Below the pieces are notes generated by a model. That model searched no databases. It had not been told where the DNA came from and saw only the letters and a list, made by a program, of their open reading frames with translations. The position numbers and the translations under genes were made by a program. This document shows, piece by piece, positions 9,447 through 18,354 of a DNA stretch of 64,000 nucleotides (positions are counted from its first letter, which is position 1; each line of letters starts with the position of its first letter). This stretch comes from Sphingomonadaceae bacterium 3R27E2-A (GTDB lineage: Bacteria > Pseudomonadota > Alphaproteobacteria > Sphingomonadales > Sphingomonadaceae): NCBI GenBank assembly GCA_005503165.1, contig SCNT01000011.1, positions 1 to 64,000 on the forward strand. Direction: 5' to 3'.

Positions 9447-11721
9447 CCGCCCGCCCGTCTCGCTGATCGAGCTGCTGCCGCAGCATCTGCGCAACCGCGA
9501 CGCCGAGGAGGGCAGGGCGCTCGAGGCGCTGATGGGCGTGCTCGGCGAGGGGCTCGCGATCGTCGAGCGCGACCTCGACCAGCTCTACGACAATTTCTTC
9601 ATCGAAAGCTGCGAGCCTTGGGTCATCCCCTATATCGGCGCGCTGATCGGCGCGCGCCCGATGCGCAGCTTCGGCGCGGGCGAGGTCGGACTGCGCTCCT
9701 ATGTCGCGAATACGCTTGGCTATCGCCAGGCCAAGGGCACCGCCGCCGCGATCGAGCAGATCGCGCGCGACGTCACCGGCTGGCCCGTCGTCGCGGTCGA
9801 ATTTTTCCAGCGGCTGATCTGGAGCCAGCACGTCAACCATGTCCGCCCCGGCGCGCTCGGCACCGCGTCGATCCGCGATGCCGAGGCCGCGCGCCTGTCG
9901 GCAAGCGCCTTCGGCGACGCGTGCCACAGCGCCGCCGCCGGTCCCGTCGACACGGCCTCGGGACGCTACGCCATCCCGCACGTCGGGCTGTTCGTCTGGC
10001 GGCTCGACGCCTATCCGCTGGGTTTCCTTTCGAATGAGGCCGCAGGCTACACCGGAGGCCTCGTCCCGCGTGTCTCGGCAATCGGCCCGGGCTTCCGCCA
10101 TTTCGATCCGCTCGGCGCCGACCGCGCGCTGTTCAACCAGCCCAAAGCCGACCGCTCGATCGCCGGGCGCGTCGACATGCGCATGGTGCCCGCGCCGCTC
10201 GACCGCCGGCTCCTCCACCGCGACCTCAATCGCCTGCGCAATGGTGAGCCCGGCGGCGGGCGCTGGTTCGACGAGGTGCCCGTGCTGCGTATCCGCCTCG
10301 GCGGCGCCGAAGTCCCGCCCGAGCGGCTGCACAGCTGCAACCTCGAAACGCGCGACGACGGCTCGGGCAATCCGACATGGCGCCGCCCGCAACAGGCGGG
10401 GCACATCCTCTTCGACCCCGAACTCGGCCGCCTCGCGCTGCACGCCAGCGACGAAGGCAAGGCCGTCGAGGCGGGCTGCGCCTTCGCCGCGCCGTTCGCG
10501 CTCGGCGGCGGGCCCTATGACCGCGCCGCGAGCTTCGCTGCCTGGCGCGACACGCTCTTCGTCGAGGGCGCCCCTGCACCATGGGTGATCGGCGTCTCGG
10601 CGCGGGCCGAGGAGCAGACGAACGACATTCTACAGGGCGGGGTGGTGGTCGCCTCGCTCGCCGAGGCGATCCTGCGCTGGAACGCTGCGGCGGGCGCGGG
10701 CACGCGCGGGCTGATCGTGCTGCTCGACAATGCGAGCTATGCCGAGGACCTCAGCGACGCGGCGCATATCCTGCGCATTCCCGCCGCGGCGCGGCTCGCG
10801 ATCGTCGCCGCAGCCTGGCCAACGGTCGCGCGCGCCGGGGGGGTGATCGCGCGCGACCTCGATGCCTTGTCGCTCACGCACCGCCGCCCGCACATCCGCG
10901 GCGACCTCCGGGTGCGCGCCACCGCGCCCGGCGCCGAGGAAGAGGCGGGCAGCCTGATCCTCGACGGGCTGCTGCTCGAGGGCGAGGTCGCGATCATGGC
11001 CGGCGCGCTGGGGACGCTGTCGCTCCATCATTGCACGATCGGCGCTTCGGCGGCGGGACTTACCAAGGGCGTGCGGGTGATCTCGCAGAATGGTGGGCTC
11101 GCGGTGACGGTCGACCATTGCATCACCGGCGCGCTCGCGCTCGGCACCGCCGGGGGCGGTCTTGCGATACGGGATTCGATCGTCGGCGAGGACCGCGACC
11201 TCCAGGCCGATCCCGACCTGCTGCCGCTCGCGATCGACGCGCTCGTTGCCGACGTCGATATCGCGCGCAGCACGATCCTCGGCCGCGCGAACATCCGCTC
11301 GATCGAGGCCGAGAACAGCCTGCTCGTCGGCACCACGCGCGCCGCGCAGCGCCAGCGCGGCTGCGTCCGCTTCTGCTATGCCCCGCTCACCTCGCGCGTC
11401 CCGCGTCGCTATCGCTGCCAGCCCGACCTTGCCGTCGCCGAGGCCGAACAGGCGGCGGCGCCCGCGCCGCTGTCCGATCCCGAGCGGCAACGCGTCGCGC
11501 GCAGCATGGCGCCGACCTTCGCCGCCAGCGCCTTTCCCGCCAGCGCCTTCGGCCAGCTCGCGCTCGCCTGTCCCGACGGCGTCGCGGCGGGGGCGTTCGG
11601 CGGCGCCGAAATGGGCGCGGGTTTTGCGGCGGGCACCCCGTTCCGCCGCGCCAACCTGGCCGACATGCTCGACGAATATCTGCCGTTCGGATTGGTGGCG
11701 GCCCCCCTGTTCCAGACCTGA
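9439..11721 (+). CDS. Phage tail protein I-like baseplate/fibre-anchoring protein
   Basis: 760 residues. The first 150 or so resemble gpI of P2-like tails (SLIELLPQHLRNRD, LDQLYDNFFIESCEPWVIPY, RSYVANTLGYRQAKGTAAAI). The rest is far longer than gpI. From about residue 480 it has repeated short strands (LILDGLLLEGEVAIMAG, LSLHHCTIGASAAGL, VTVDHCITGALALG), suggesting a parallel beta-helix. gpI proteins sit at the wedge periphery where fibres attach, so this may combine a wedge anchor with a fibre-like arm. It overlaps the J-type gene by 8 bases. Confidence 0.72.
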   Translation: MHDRPPVSLIELLPQHLRNRDAEEGRALEALMGVLGEGLAIVERDLDQLYDNFFIESCEPWVIPYIGALIGARPMRSFGAGEVGLRSYVANTLGYRQAKGTAAAIEQIARDVTGWPVVAVEFFQRLIWSQHVNHVRPGALGTASIRDAEAARLSASAFGDACHSAAAGPVDTASGRYAIPHVGLFVWRLDAYPLGFLSNEAAGYTGGLVPRVSAIGPGFRHFDPLGADRALFNQPKADRSIAGRVDMRMVPAPLDRRLLHRDLNRLRNGEPGGGRWFDEVPVLRIRLGGAEVPPERLHSCNLETRDDGSGNPTWRRPQQAGHILFDPELGRLALHASDEGKAVEAGCAFAAPFALGGGPYDRAASFAAWRDTLFVEGAPAPWVIGVSARAEEQTNDILQGGVVVASLAEAILRWNAAAGAGTRGLIVLLDNASYAEDLSDAAHILRIPAAARLAIVAAAWPTVARAGGVIARDLDALSLTHRRPHIRGDLRVRATAPGAEEEAGSLILDGLLLEGEVAIMAGALGTLSLHHCTIGASAAGLTKGVRVISQNGGLAVTVDHCITGALALGTAGGGLAIRDSIVGEDRDLQADPDLLPLAIDALVADVDIARSTILGRANIRSIEAENSLLVGTTRAAQRQRGCVRFCYAPLTSRVPRRYRCQPDLAVAEAEQAAAPAPLSDPERQRVARSMAPTFAASAFPASAFGQLALACPDGVAAGAFGGAEMGAGFAAGTPFRRANLADMLDEYLPFGLVAAPLFQT

Positions 11722-11732
11722 GGACAACGACG

Positions 11733-14700
11733 ATGACTGGCGATTTCACCCGCGACACCTTCCGTCCCGACAAGGGCTACAGCGCCGTCCGGATGCAGCA
11801 GGGGCGGCTGTTCACCGACGCCGACTGGAACGAGGAGGGAGACATCCATCGCAGCGCGCTACGCACCACCGCGCACTCGGTAATCGGCGCGAGCGGCTTT
11901 CCCGAAGATGCGGCGGGCTTCGCGATCCTCGCCGGGGCGGGTGGCCAGACATTGCTGATCGGCGGTGGCCAGGCGTATGTGGACGGCATCGGCATTTCGC
12001 ATACCGCGCCGGTTCGCCTGTCGCTGCTCCGCCATTCGGGCGCGGGCGCCGCGACGCGGTGGCGCGTCGAGGCCGGCGCGCGCGTCGCGGTCGGCGACTA
12101 TCTGGTGCTCGCGGGCAATGGCCCCGCGCAGGCGGTCCGCGTCGCGACGCTGCTCGACGATGTCGACGGTCGCCAGACCTTCCAGGCGGCGGCGGCAATT
12201 TCGGCGGCCAACGACGCGCAGGTCGACCGCTATCGCAGCGCCGAGAGCCAGCCCTTCCTGCCCGGCGACAATCTGCCCGCCGCCGCGGGCGACTATCTCG
12301 CTTATCTCGATGCGTGGGAGCGCCCGGTCACCGCCGCCGACGACCCGCTGATCCGCGAGACCGCCTTCGGCGGTCCCGATACCGCGATCCGCGACCAGCT
12401 CGTCTGGCAGGTCAAGTTCGCGCGCACCGTCGACCTCGTCGCCGCGGGCGCGGTAACCGCGCCGGTCAGCTGTTCTAGCTTCGCCCCCGGCTGGTCGCCT
12501 TTCGGCCCCGCCGCGACGGGCGGCATGCGCGCGCGCGCCAATCCCGCGGCGGCGGTGGTCGATCCTTGTGCCTTGCCCGCGACCGGCGGCTATCGCAGCC
12601 TCGAAAATCACCTCTACCGGATCGAAATCCACAATGGCGGCGCGGCCGGCGGGCGCTGGAAATGGTCGCGCGACAATGGCGGGCGCGAAGCGCGCTATGC
12701 CGAGATCGACAATGGCGCGCTGATCCTCGACAGCCTCGGTCCCGACGAGCCCAGTGCGCTCAAGAAGGACGATTGGGTCGAGATCGTCGACGAGGCGCGG
12801 CGGCTGAAGGGCCAGCCCGGTTTCTTCGCGCGCCTCTCCGACATCAACGGCACGCGCGCCAGCCTGGGCGAGGTGCGCCACCCCGACACGCTCGCCGCGC
12901 TCACCAGCGGCAGCGCCCCCGACCTCAGCGTTCTGCCCGCCACGGGCATCGTCCGGCGCTGGGAGGGCGGGCTCCCCATCGACATCGTCCCCGACGTCTG
13001 GGTGCCGGTCGAGCAAGGGGTCGAGGTCGAGTTCCGCGCCGGGCGCATGGCGACCGGCGATCATTGGCAGGTCCCGGCGCGCTCGCTCGCGGCGACGATC
13101 GAGTGGCCGAAGAACGAAGCGACCGGCGAGCCCGCGACGCGGCCCGCCAGGGGGATCGCTCACCACTATGCCGCGCTCGCACTGGTGACGCGCGCCGCGA
13201 ACGGGATATGGACGGTCGCCAGCGATTGCCGGACCATTTTTTCGCCGCTCACCGCGCTGCGCAGCTTCCTCTATCTCGGCGGCGACGGGCAGGAGGCGAT
13301 GCCCAACCCGCTCGCGCCCGCCACGCCGGTCCCGCTCGCATCGCCGCTGCGGGTCGGGGTGATCCGCGGCAAGACGCCGCTGCCGGGGCTCGCGGTCGAG
13401 TTCGAGATCATCGCCGGCGACGGGCGGCTCGGCCCAGTCGCCGACAATGTCAAGAAACGCATCGCGCTCACTGACGCTGACGGCGTCGCGCAGATCGACT
13501 GGTCGCTCGACGCGGTCGTGCCGACCCAGCGAGTCGTCGCGCGGCTGCTCGACGCCGCGGGCCAGCCGACGCATCTGCCGATCCAGTTCAACGCCAATCT
13601 CGGCACCGCGGCGACGACCTCGTTCGACCCCGCCAACACCCCGTTGCTGGCGGGCGAGAACACCGTGCAGGGCGCGATCGAGAAGCTCGCGGGCCAGACG
13701 CAGGTCGGCTGCTCGACCTATATCGTCACCGAGGGCAGCGACTGGGCCGAGATATTGAAGTCGATCAAGGACGGCGAGGATGCCGCGATCTGCTTCCAGC
13801 GCGGCACCTATGAAACCGCCGTCCCGGTCGAAATCTCGAACAAGGGGCATCTGACGTTCCATGGCGCGGGCGAGGGGACGCAAGTCATCGCCAGGCGCGC
13901 CGAATGTGCCTTGCTGTTCAGGGGGTGCGCCAGCGTCACGATCCGCGACATGGCGGTGTCGGCGCCCGACGGGTCGGGGGCGCTCGACGATTTCCAGTCG
14001 CGGCATGGCCCGGTGACCATCCTCGACTGCCCGACGGTCGAGGTGACCGGGCTGATGCTGCGCTGCGGCGGCGGCGCGGCGGCCGAACGCACCGGGCTCG
14101 CGATCCGCGGTTCGACCGAAAAGCCGCTCGATTCGGTGCAGGTGACGCACAATCGGCTGGCGATCGGGCTGGCGCAGGACGGCATTCTCGTGACCGATGC
14201 GGTGCATATCCTGATCGCCGACAACGAGCTCGCGGTCGTGCCCGGCAAGGCGGGCCTGAAGCCCGGCCGGCTGCTCGAGGATGCGCGCTGGCGCAAGACG
14301 ATCGCCGACCTGCTCGTCGCCAGGCCGCGCGAGGCGGCGGGCAAGGCGGGCGGGGGCAACCGCGAATTTCGCGCGGGCTCGATCACCGCGACCTTCGAAT
14401 CGCCGATGCCGCAGGAGGAATGGAACAAATTGTTCGAGGCCGAGCCGCCGCGGGCCGACGAGGCCCGCACGATCGCCGGCATGCAGGGTTATATCAAGCG
14501 GATCAGCGACGTCGTGATCGCCGATCCCGAACGCTCGCCGACCTTCAAGCGCGCGATCCGCACGATGGGCGGGCGTATCGGCGAGGCGCGGATGGCGAAT
14601 GTCGATGCCGAGGTCAAACGTTCGCTGGTTCTGATCGGCGAGCCGAGCGCGCGCACCGAGCGCGGCGAACGCGAGGTGCCCGGCGCCGCCGACGGCAGCG

Positions 14701-15440
14701 TGACCGTGCGCGCGGGCTCGATCGGGGTGGCCTTCGACTCGCCGATCGGCCAGACCGACTGGAACAATGCCATGAAGCTGATGCCCGCGCGCGATGTGAC
14801 GACCACCGCCGACCTCGTCAGGCATCTGCGCAAGGTCGGTGCGCGCATGGGCGCCGACGAACATTTCCGCGAGACGCTGCCGAGCGCGAAGGGATGGTTC
14901 GACCGCTTCACCAGCCGCATGCCCAGCTATGCGCGGCAGGCGATCACCTGCGGCGGGCGCACCCAGGCGACGGTGCAGATCCGCGGCAACAAGGCGTTCG
15001 GCTTCGTGCGCGGCGTGCAGGTCGGCGCCAGCGGCACCGATCCCAAGCTCGTGCGCGCGGGCAATGTCACCGTTGCCGACAATCACCTGTCGCTGCGCAA
15101 GCCCGGCCCCGGCATCTATGTGCCGATGGGGCTCTTCGTCGGCAACGTCGAAACGCTGCGCATCCAGCGCAACACGCTCGACTGGGCGGGGCAGGCCAGC
15201 GACGACCTGTTCAACCACGGCATCCGCGTGTGGGGCGACATCGGCCGCTATCTCAAGATTTCGGACAATCGCATCGCGGTCGCGCGCATCGGCATCGCGG
15301 TGCAGCCGATCCTCGAGCTCGACCGCCAGCAGCTGTCGCGCTACCTCTGGGTGGCATCGGACAATCTTTCGGAGGCGTCCTTGCCGGCCAATGTGGTCAA
15401 GGCGCCGCAGTTCATGCTGAAGCGCGACAACCGGCCCTGA
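11733..15440 (+). CDS. Large DUF6519-type beta-helix protein, likely fibre or surface component of the injection system
   Basis: 1235 residues from ATG 11733, 11 bases after the gpI-like stop with GAGGA upstream. The N-terminus (GDFTRDTFRPDKGYSAVRMQ, RLFTDADWNEEGDI) matches the DUF6519 proteins often encoded with eCIS. An Ig-like segment lies near residues 540-610 and a right-handed beta-helix from about 660 to the end. Two related insertions begin at residues 880 and 993 (RAGSITATFESP and RAGSIGVAFDSP, each followed by a W-N motif), 113 residues apart. It is the last gene of the operon. A receptor-binding or shell role is inference; no toxin motif is visible. Confidence 0.65.
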   Translation: MTGDFTRDTFRPDKGYSAVRMQQGRLFTDADWNEEGDIHRSALRTTAHSVIGASGFPEDAAGFAILAGAGGQTLLIGGGQAYVDGIGISHTAPVRLSLLRHSGAGAATRWRVEAGARVAVGDYLVLAGNGPAQAVRVATLLDDVDGRQTFQAAAAISAANDAQVDRYRSAESQPFLPGDNLPAAAGDYLAYLDAWERPVTAADDPLIRETAFGGPDTAIRDQLVWQVKFARTVDLVAAGAVTAPVSCSSFAPGWSPFGPAATGGMRARANPAAAVVDPCALPATGGYRSLENHLYRIEIHNGGAAGGRWKWSRDNGGREARYAEIDNGALILDSLGPDEPSALKKDDWVEIVDEARRLKGQPGFFARLSDINGTRASLGEVRHPDTLAALTSGSAPDLSVLPATGIVRRWEGGLPIDIVPDVWVPVEQGVEVEFRAGRMATGDHWQVPARSLAATIEWPKNEATGEPATRPARGIAHHYAALALVTRAANGIWTVASDCRTIFSPLTALRSFLYLGGDGQEAMPNPLAPATPVPLASPLRVGVIRGKTPLPGLAVEFEIIAGDGRLGPVADNVKKRIALTDADGVAQIDWSLDAVVPTQRVVARLLDAAGQPTHLPIQFNANLGTAATTSFDPANTPLLAGENTVQGAIEKLAGQTQVGCSTYIVTEGSDWAEILKSIKDGEDAAICFQRGTYETAVPVEISNKGHLTFHGAGEGTQVIARRAECALLFRGCASVTIRDMAVSAPDGSGALDDFQSRHGPVTILDCPTVEVTGLMLRCGGGAAAERTGLAIRGSTEKPLDSVQVTHNRLAIGLAQDGILVTDAVHILIADNELAVVPGKAGLKPGRLLEDARWRKTIADLLVARPREAAGKAGGGNREFRAGSITATFESPMPQEEWNKLFEAEPPRADEARTIAGMQGYIKRISDVVIADPERSPTFKRAIRTMGGRIGEARMANVDAEVKRSLVLIGEPSARTERGEREVPGAADGSVTVRAGSIGVAFDSPIGQTDWNNAMKLMPARDVTTTADLVRHLRKVGARMGADEHFRETLPSAKGWFDRFTSRMPSYARQAITCGGRTQATVQIRGNKAFGFVRGVQVGASGTDPKLVRAGNVTVADNHLSLRKPGPGIYVPMGLFVGNVETLRIQRNTLDWAGQASDDLFNHGIRVWGDIGRYLKISDNRIAVARIGIAVQPILELDRQQLSRYLWVASDNLSEASLPANVVKAPQFMLKRDNRP

Positions 15441-15543
15441 AAATCGTCCGAAAAACGGCGATTTTCGTTGCAATTTCCGGAAGAATTGGCCAACATATCC
15501 ATGGCCTTGATTGATAATGAAGGCAGGATGATCTGGTGCCGTT

Positions 15544-15569
15544 AAGGGTTCGAGTCCCTTTTGGGGTCA
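15544..15569 (+). other. tRNA 3'-end-like fragment (T arm plus acceptor strand), possible attachment-site scar
   Basis: AAGGG, loop TTCGAGT, then CCCTT form a canonical tRNA T arm at 15544-15560, followed by TTGGGGT like an acceptor 3' strand. No complementary 5' acceptor strand or D arm lies in the 120 bases upstream, so this is not a complete tRNA gene. Such remnants commonly mark the end of an element integrated at a tRNA. It lies just past the last eCIS gene. The parent tRNA cannot be identified here. Confidence 0.4.
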
Positions 15570-15570
15570 T

Positions 15571-15596
15571 GGGGCGGGTCCACAGAGGTCCGCCCC
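15571..15596 (+). terminator. GC-rich hairpin after the eCIS operon
   Basis: GGGGCGG at 15571-15577 pairs with CCGCCCC at 15590-15596 across a 12-base loop. T-rich sequence follows only from about 15602 on, so termination efficiency is uncertain. It is the only strong hairpin between the end of the injection-system operon and the leftward genes that follow. Confidence 0.4.
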
Positions 15597-15635
15597 TATC
15601 CATTTTGGGCAGATTTTTCTTTTTCTGTAGCTATT

Positions 15636-16295
15636 TCAGCCGCCTGCGGCCCGTTCCTGGCTACGCGCGATTTTCGCCCACGGGTTTAGGTCGGGCTCGC
15701 CGATCCTGACCAGCCTGTTGCGGTCGCGGTGGAGGAAGGGTTCGTCGCGGCCCTTCACGACCAATGTGGTGTCGGAGACATAGCTCCAAGACCCGTCGTC
15801 GTGGAAATCGATCGTCAGCCGATAGGCGTCGGTGCGAAAGGCGAGGTCGAGGAAGCTCGTCGAGCAGATGCCATATTCGGTCGCGCCGCGGCCCGCCTCG
15901 ACGACCAGCCGCTTCGCATCGGGCTCGGCATAGCCCGCGGCCATCGCGATCTGCCCGCGCGGGATCGCCAGTGTCTGCAGGATCAGCCCGGTCGCGGGTT
16001 CGTAGAGCCAGTAACCGACCTGGTCGTGAAAGCTGATATCCTCCTCGCGCGTGTTGACATGCTGGTGATAGCGCAGGCCATAGAAGAGCTGCGGGCCATT
16101 GGCCTGCGGATCGATCGGCTGCATCTCGATCCGCTCATGATAGTGCCGCGTCTCGGGACCGTCGGCCTTGGGGTTGATGTCGACCCCGCGCTCGCCCTCC
16201 CAGATGCCGGCCAACCGCGCGAGCGGGCCGAGATTGGCCAGCGTCTCGGGATCGACATCCTCGGGCTCGGTAAAAATATCGTCGGGTAATTCCAT
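15636..16295 (-). CDS. FABP-like heme-binding beta-barrel protein (nitrobindin/THAP4-like domain)
   Basis: 219 residues. The N-terminal region has LARLAGIWEGERGVD, a variant of the GxWxGxG opening of nitrobindin-like barrels, followed by HERIEMQPIDPQANGPQLFY, FHDQVGYWLYEPATGLILQT and AIPRGQIAMAAGYAEPDAK, which are characteristic of the bacterial family. These barrels bind heme and have been linked to reactive nitrogen or oxygen chemistry. The start at 16295 was chosen because the longer ORF has no family similarity upstream. It is followed at 30 bases by aguB on the same strand; any link to polyamine metabolism is unknown. Confidence 0.75.
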   Translation of the reverse strand: MELPDDIFTEPEDVDPETLANLGPLARLAGIWEGERGVDINPKADGPETRHYHERIEMQPIDPQANGPQLFYGLRYHQHVNTREEDISFHDQVGYWLYEPATGLILQTLAIPRGQIAMAAGYAEPDAKRLVVEAGRGATEYGICSTSFLDLAFRTDAYRLTIDFHDDGSWSYVSDTTLVVKGRDEPFLHRDRNRLVRIGEPDLNPWAKIARSQERAAGG

Positions 16296-16324
16296 GGCTT
16301 GCCCCTCAAGCCTTAGACAGTGTC

Positions 16325-17176
16325 TCAAATATCCTCGACCAGCCGCACATAGAGTTGCGGGCGCCGGTCGCGGAAAAAGCCCATCCCCGCGCGATGCTTC
16401 GCCGCGCGGTCCAGGTCGATCGTCCCGACGAGCACGCCGCACTCGCTCGCGCCATATTCCTGCGTCAGATCGCCCCATTCGTCGCTGACAAAGCTGTGGC
16501 CATAGAAATTCGCGTCGCCCTCGGCGCCGATGCGGTTCGCGGCGACCACCGGCATGCAGTTCGAGACGCTATGCCCCTGCATCGCGCGCCGCCACATGCG
16601 GCTCGTGTCGAGGTCGGCGTCATAGGGCTCGCTGCCGATCGCAGTCGGATAGAAGAGTATTTCCGCGCCCATCAGCGCCATCGCGCGCGCGCATTCGGGA
16701 TACCATTGGTCCCAGCACACGCCCACGCCGATCCGCGCGCCGAAGACGTCCCAGACCTTGAACCCCGTGTTGCCGGGGCGGAAATAATATTTCTCTTCAT
16801 AGCCGGGGCCGTCGGGGATGTGCGATTTGCGGTACGTCCCCATGATGCCGCCGTCGGGGCCGACCATCGCCAGCGTGTTGTAATAATGATGGCCGTCGCG
16901 CTCGAAGAAGCTCGTCGGGATCGCGACCTTCAGCTTCGCGGCGAGCGCCTGCATCGCGACCACGCTAGGATGCTCGGCAGTCGGCCGCGCCGTCGCGAAG
17001 AGCGCCTCGTCCTCGACCTGGCAGAAATAGGGGCCTTCGAAGAGTTCGGGCGGCAGGATCACCTGCGCGCCCTTCGCCGCGGCCTCCTCGACGAGCGCCG
17101 AGACGGCGTCGATATTGGGCTGGACGGGGCCCGGCAGGGCGAGTTGCAGCGCGGCGACGGAGAGGGTGCGGGTCAT
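16325..17176 (-). CDS. aguB: N-carbamoylputrescine amidase
   Basis: 283 residues of the nitrilase superfamily. The catalytic triad is visible as E44 (LPPELFEGPYF), K117 (TYRKSHIPDGPGYEEKYYF) and C154 (GVGVCWDQWYPE); the last motif is diagnostic of N-carbamoylputrescine amidases. It hydrolyses N-carbamoylputrescine to putrescine, CO2 and ammonia in the cytoplasm, the second step of the agmatine route. The upstream gene on the same strand is agmatine deiminase, which makes its substrate. Confidence 0.95.
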   Translation of the reverse strand: MTRTLSVAALQLALPGPVQPNIDAVSALVEEAAAKGAQVILPPELFEGPYFCQVEDEALFATARPTAEHPSVVAMQALAAKLKVAIPTSFFERDGHHYYNTLAMVGPDGGIMGTYRKSHIPDGPGYEEKYYFRPGNTGFKVWDVFGARIGVGVCWDQWYPECARAMALMGAEILFYPTAIGSEPYDADLDTSRMWRRAMQGHSVSNCMPVVAANRIGAEGDANFYGHSFVSDEWGDLTQEYGASECGVLVGTIDLDRAAKHRAGMGFFRDRRPQLYVRLVEDI

Positions 17177-17234
17177 TCAGGGGTCCGTGATGGCGAGCAA
17201 ATCGAGCCGAATATAGGCCGCTTCACGCGCGATG

Positions 17235-18218
17235 CTAGGCCGGAAGCTGCTGGCTCGAACAATGGAAGCTGCCGCCCCCCGCGAGAATGCCGAGCGCGGG
17301 CACCCCGATCGCGCGCCGCCCCGGGAAGAGCGCCGCGAGCGCCTCGACCGCCGCGGCATCGTTCGCGACGCCATAGGTCGGCACGACGACGGTGCTGTTG
17401 CCGATATAGAAGTTCATATAGCTCGCCGCCGCGATTTCCCCACCGATCTCGACGCGGCCGGGCGAGGGCAGGTCGACGATCTCGACCCCGCCGAACGCCG
17501 CGGTCCGCGCGCGCGCGTCGGCATAGATCGCCGCATTGGGATCGTCGTCGCCCGCCGCGACGGGGATCGCCAGCCGTCCCTCACCGACGAAGCGCGCGAG
17601 ATTGTCGACATGGCCGTCGGTATGGTCGCCGACCAGCCCGTTACCGAGCCACAGCAGCCGCTCGATCCCCAGCGACTGGTGCAGCCGCGCTTCGATGTCG
17701 GCGCGCGTGAGATCGGGGTTGCGGTTCGGATTGAGCAGGCACTCCTCGGTGGTGACGCACAGCCCCGTGCCGTCGACGTCGATCGCGCCGCCTTCGAGTA
17801 CCCAGCCCGGGTGCTGCGTCGGCAGGCCCGCGTGCGCCGCCAATATTGCGCCAATCTCGCGGTCGCCGGGCATCACGAACTTGTTGCCCCACCAGTTGAA
17901 GTCGAAATTGCGCGCCTCGCGCCGGGTGCCGGTGCCGGTGACGATCGGGCCGGTGTCGCGCAGCCAGATATCGCCGAAGGGGGCGACGAACAGCTGCACG
18001 CCCGCATCAACGAGCGCCTCGGCGATATCGGCATTCTCATGGTCGCGAACCAGAAGATGCACCGTCTCGCCGCGTCCGCCATCGTGGACAGCGTTGGCAA
18101 AGGCCGCGACATCGCGCCGCGCGGCGTCGATCTGCCCCGACCATTCCTCCGCCATATGCGGAAAGCCGATCCAGACGGCGTCGTGCGGGGCCCATTCGGC
18201 GGGCATGCGCAATGTCAT
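17235..18218 (-). CDS. aguA: Agmatine deiminase
   Basis: 327 residues from ATG 18218 (MTLRMPAEWAPHDAVWIGFP). Peptidyl-arginine-deiminase-like fold, with FGDIWLRDTGPI, EGGAIDVDG and the catalytic cysteine near residue 320 in GGGSFHCSSQQ. It converts agmatine to N-carbamoylputrescine and ammonia, feeding aguB 58 bases downstream. An alternative start four codons later (MPAEW) is possible. The long ORF upstream of 18218 runs through a palindrome and is not coding. Confidence 0.95.
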   Translation of the reverse strand: MTLRMPAEWAPHDAVWIGFPHMAEEWSGQIDAARRDVAAFANAVHDGGRGETVHLLVRDHENADIAEALVDAGVQLFVAPFGDIWLRDTGPIVTGTGTRREARNFDFNWWGNKFVMPGDREIGAILAAHAGLPTQHPGWVLEGGAIDVDGTGLCVTTEECLLNPNRNPDLTRADIEARLHQSLGIERLLWLGNGLVGDHTDGHVDNLARFVGEGRLAIPVAAGDDDPNAAIYADARARTAAFGGVEIVDLPSPGRVEIGGEIAAASYMNFYIGNSTVVVPTYGVANDAAAVEALAALFPGRRAIGVPALGILAGGGSFHCSSQQLPA

Positions 18219-18277
18219 CGCGTGATAGTCCCTTGCGTCGATGCCGGCGGCATCGGTCGTATCATCCAGAACGCAGC

Positions 18278-18307
18278 AATCCAGAACGGCCCGTGCCGTT
18301 CTGGATT
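18278..18307. repeat. Perfect 13-bp inverted repeat between the M28 peptidase and aguA
   Basis: AATCCAGAACGGC and its exact reverse complement are separated by four bases (CCGT). A partial direct copy (ATCCAGAACG) lies just to the left at 18264-18273. There is no T tract on either strand, so it is not a classic terminator; it may be a REP-like unit or an mRNA-stabilising hairpin between two leftward genes. Confidence 0.6.
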
Positions 18308-18354
18308 GCCGGAACGTGAGGCTCTCCGCAACCGCGGAGGAGCGATTGCCGTCT

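Noticed and set aside
6363-9494. A 1043-codon leftward ORF antisense to the second J-type gene, and similar very long antisense ORFs at 11859-15473, 1298-2599 and 4885-6156
   Set aside because: They are Arg/Ala/Gly-rich with no family pattern and arise from the high third-position GC of the real genes on the plus strand.
10581-11732. An in-frame 384-codon extension upstream of the DUF6519 protein
   Set aside because: It is an Arg-rich shadow of the gpI-like gene; the family start and a ribosome site are at 11733.
1-15440. Type VI secretion system or a complete prophage
   Set aside because: There are no Tss membrane-complex, ClpV-like, capsid, terminase or lysis genes in view; the gene set and order fit an eCIS. 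Upstream sequence would settle the prophage alternative.
15500-15570. A complete tRNA gene
   Set aside because: Only the T arm and an acceptor-like strand are present; no D arm, anticodon arm or 5' acceptor strand can be folded upstream.
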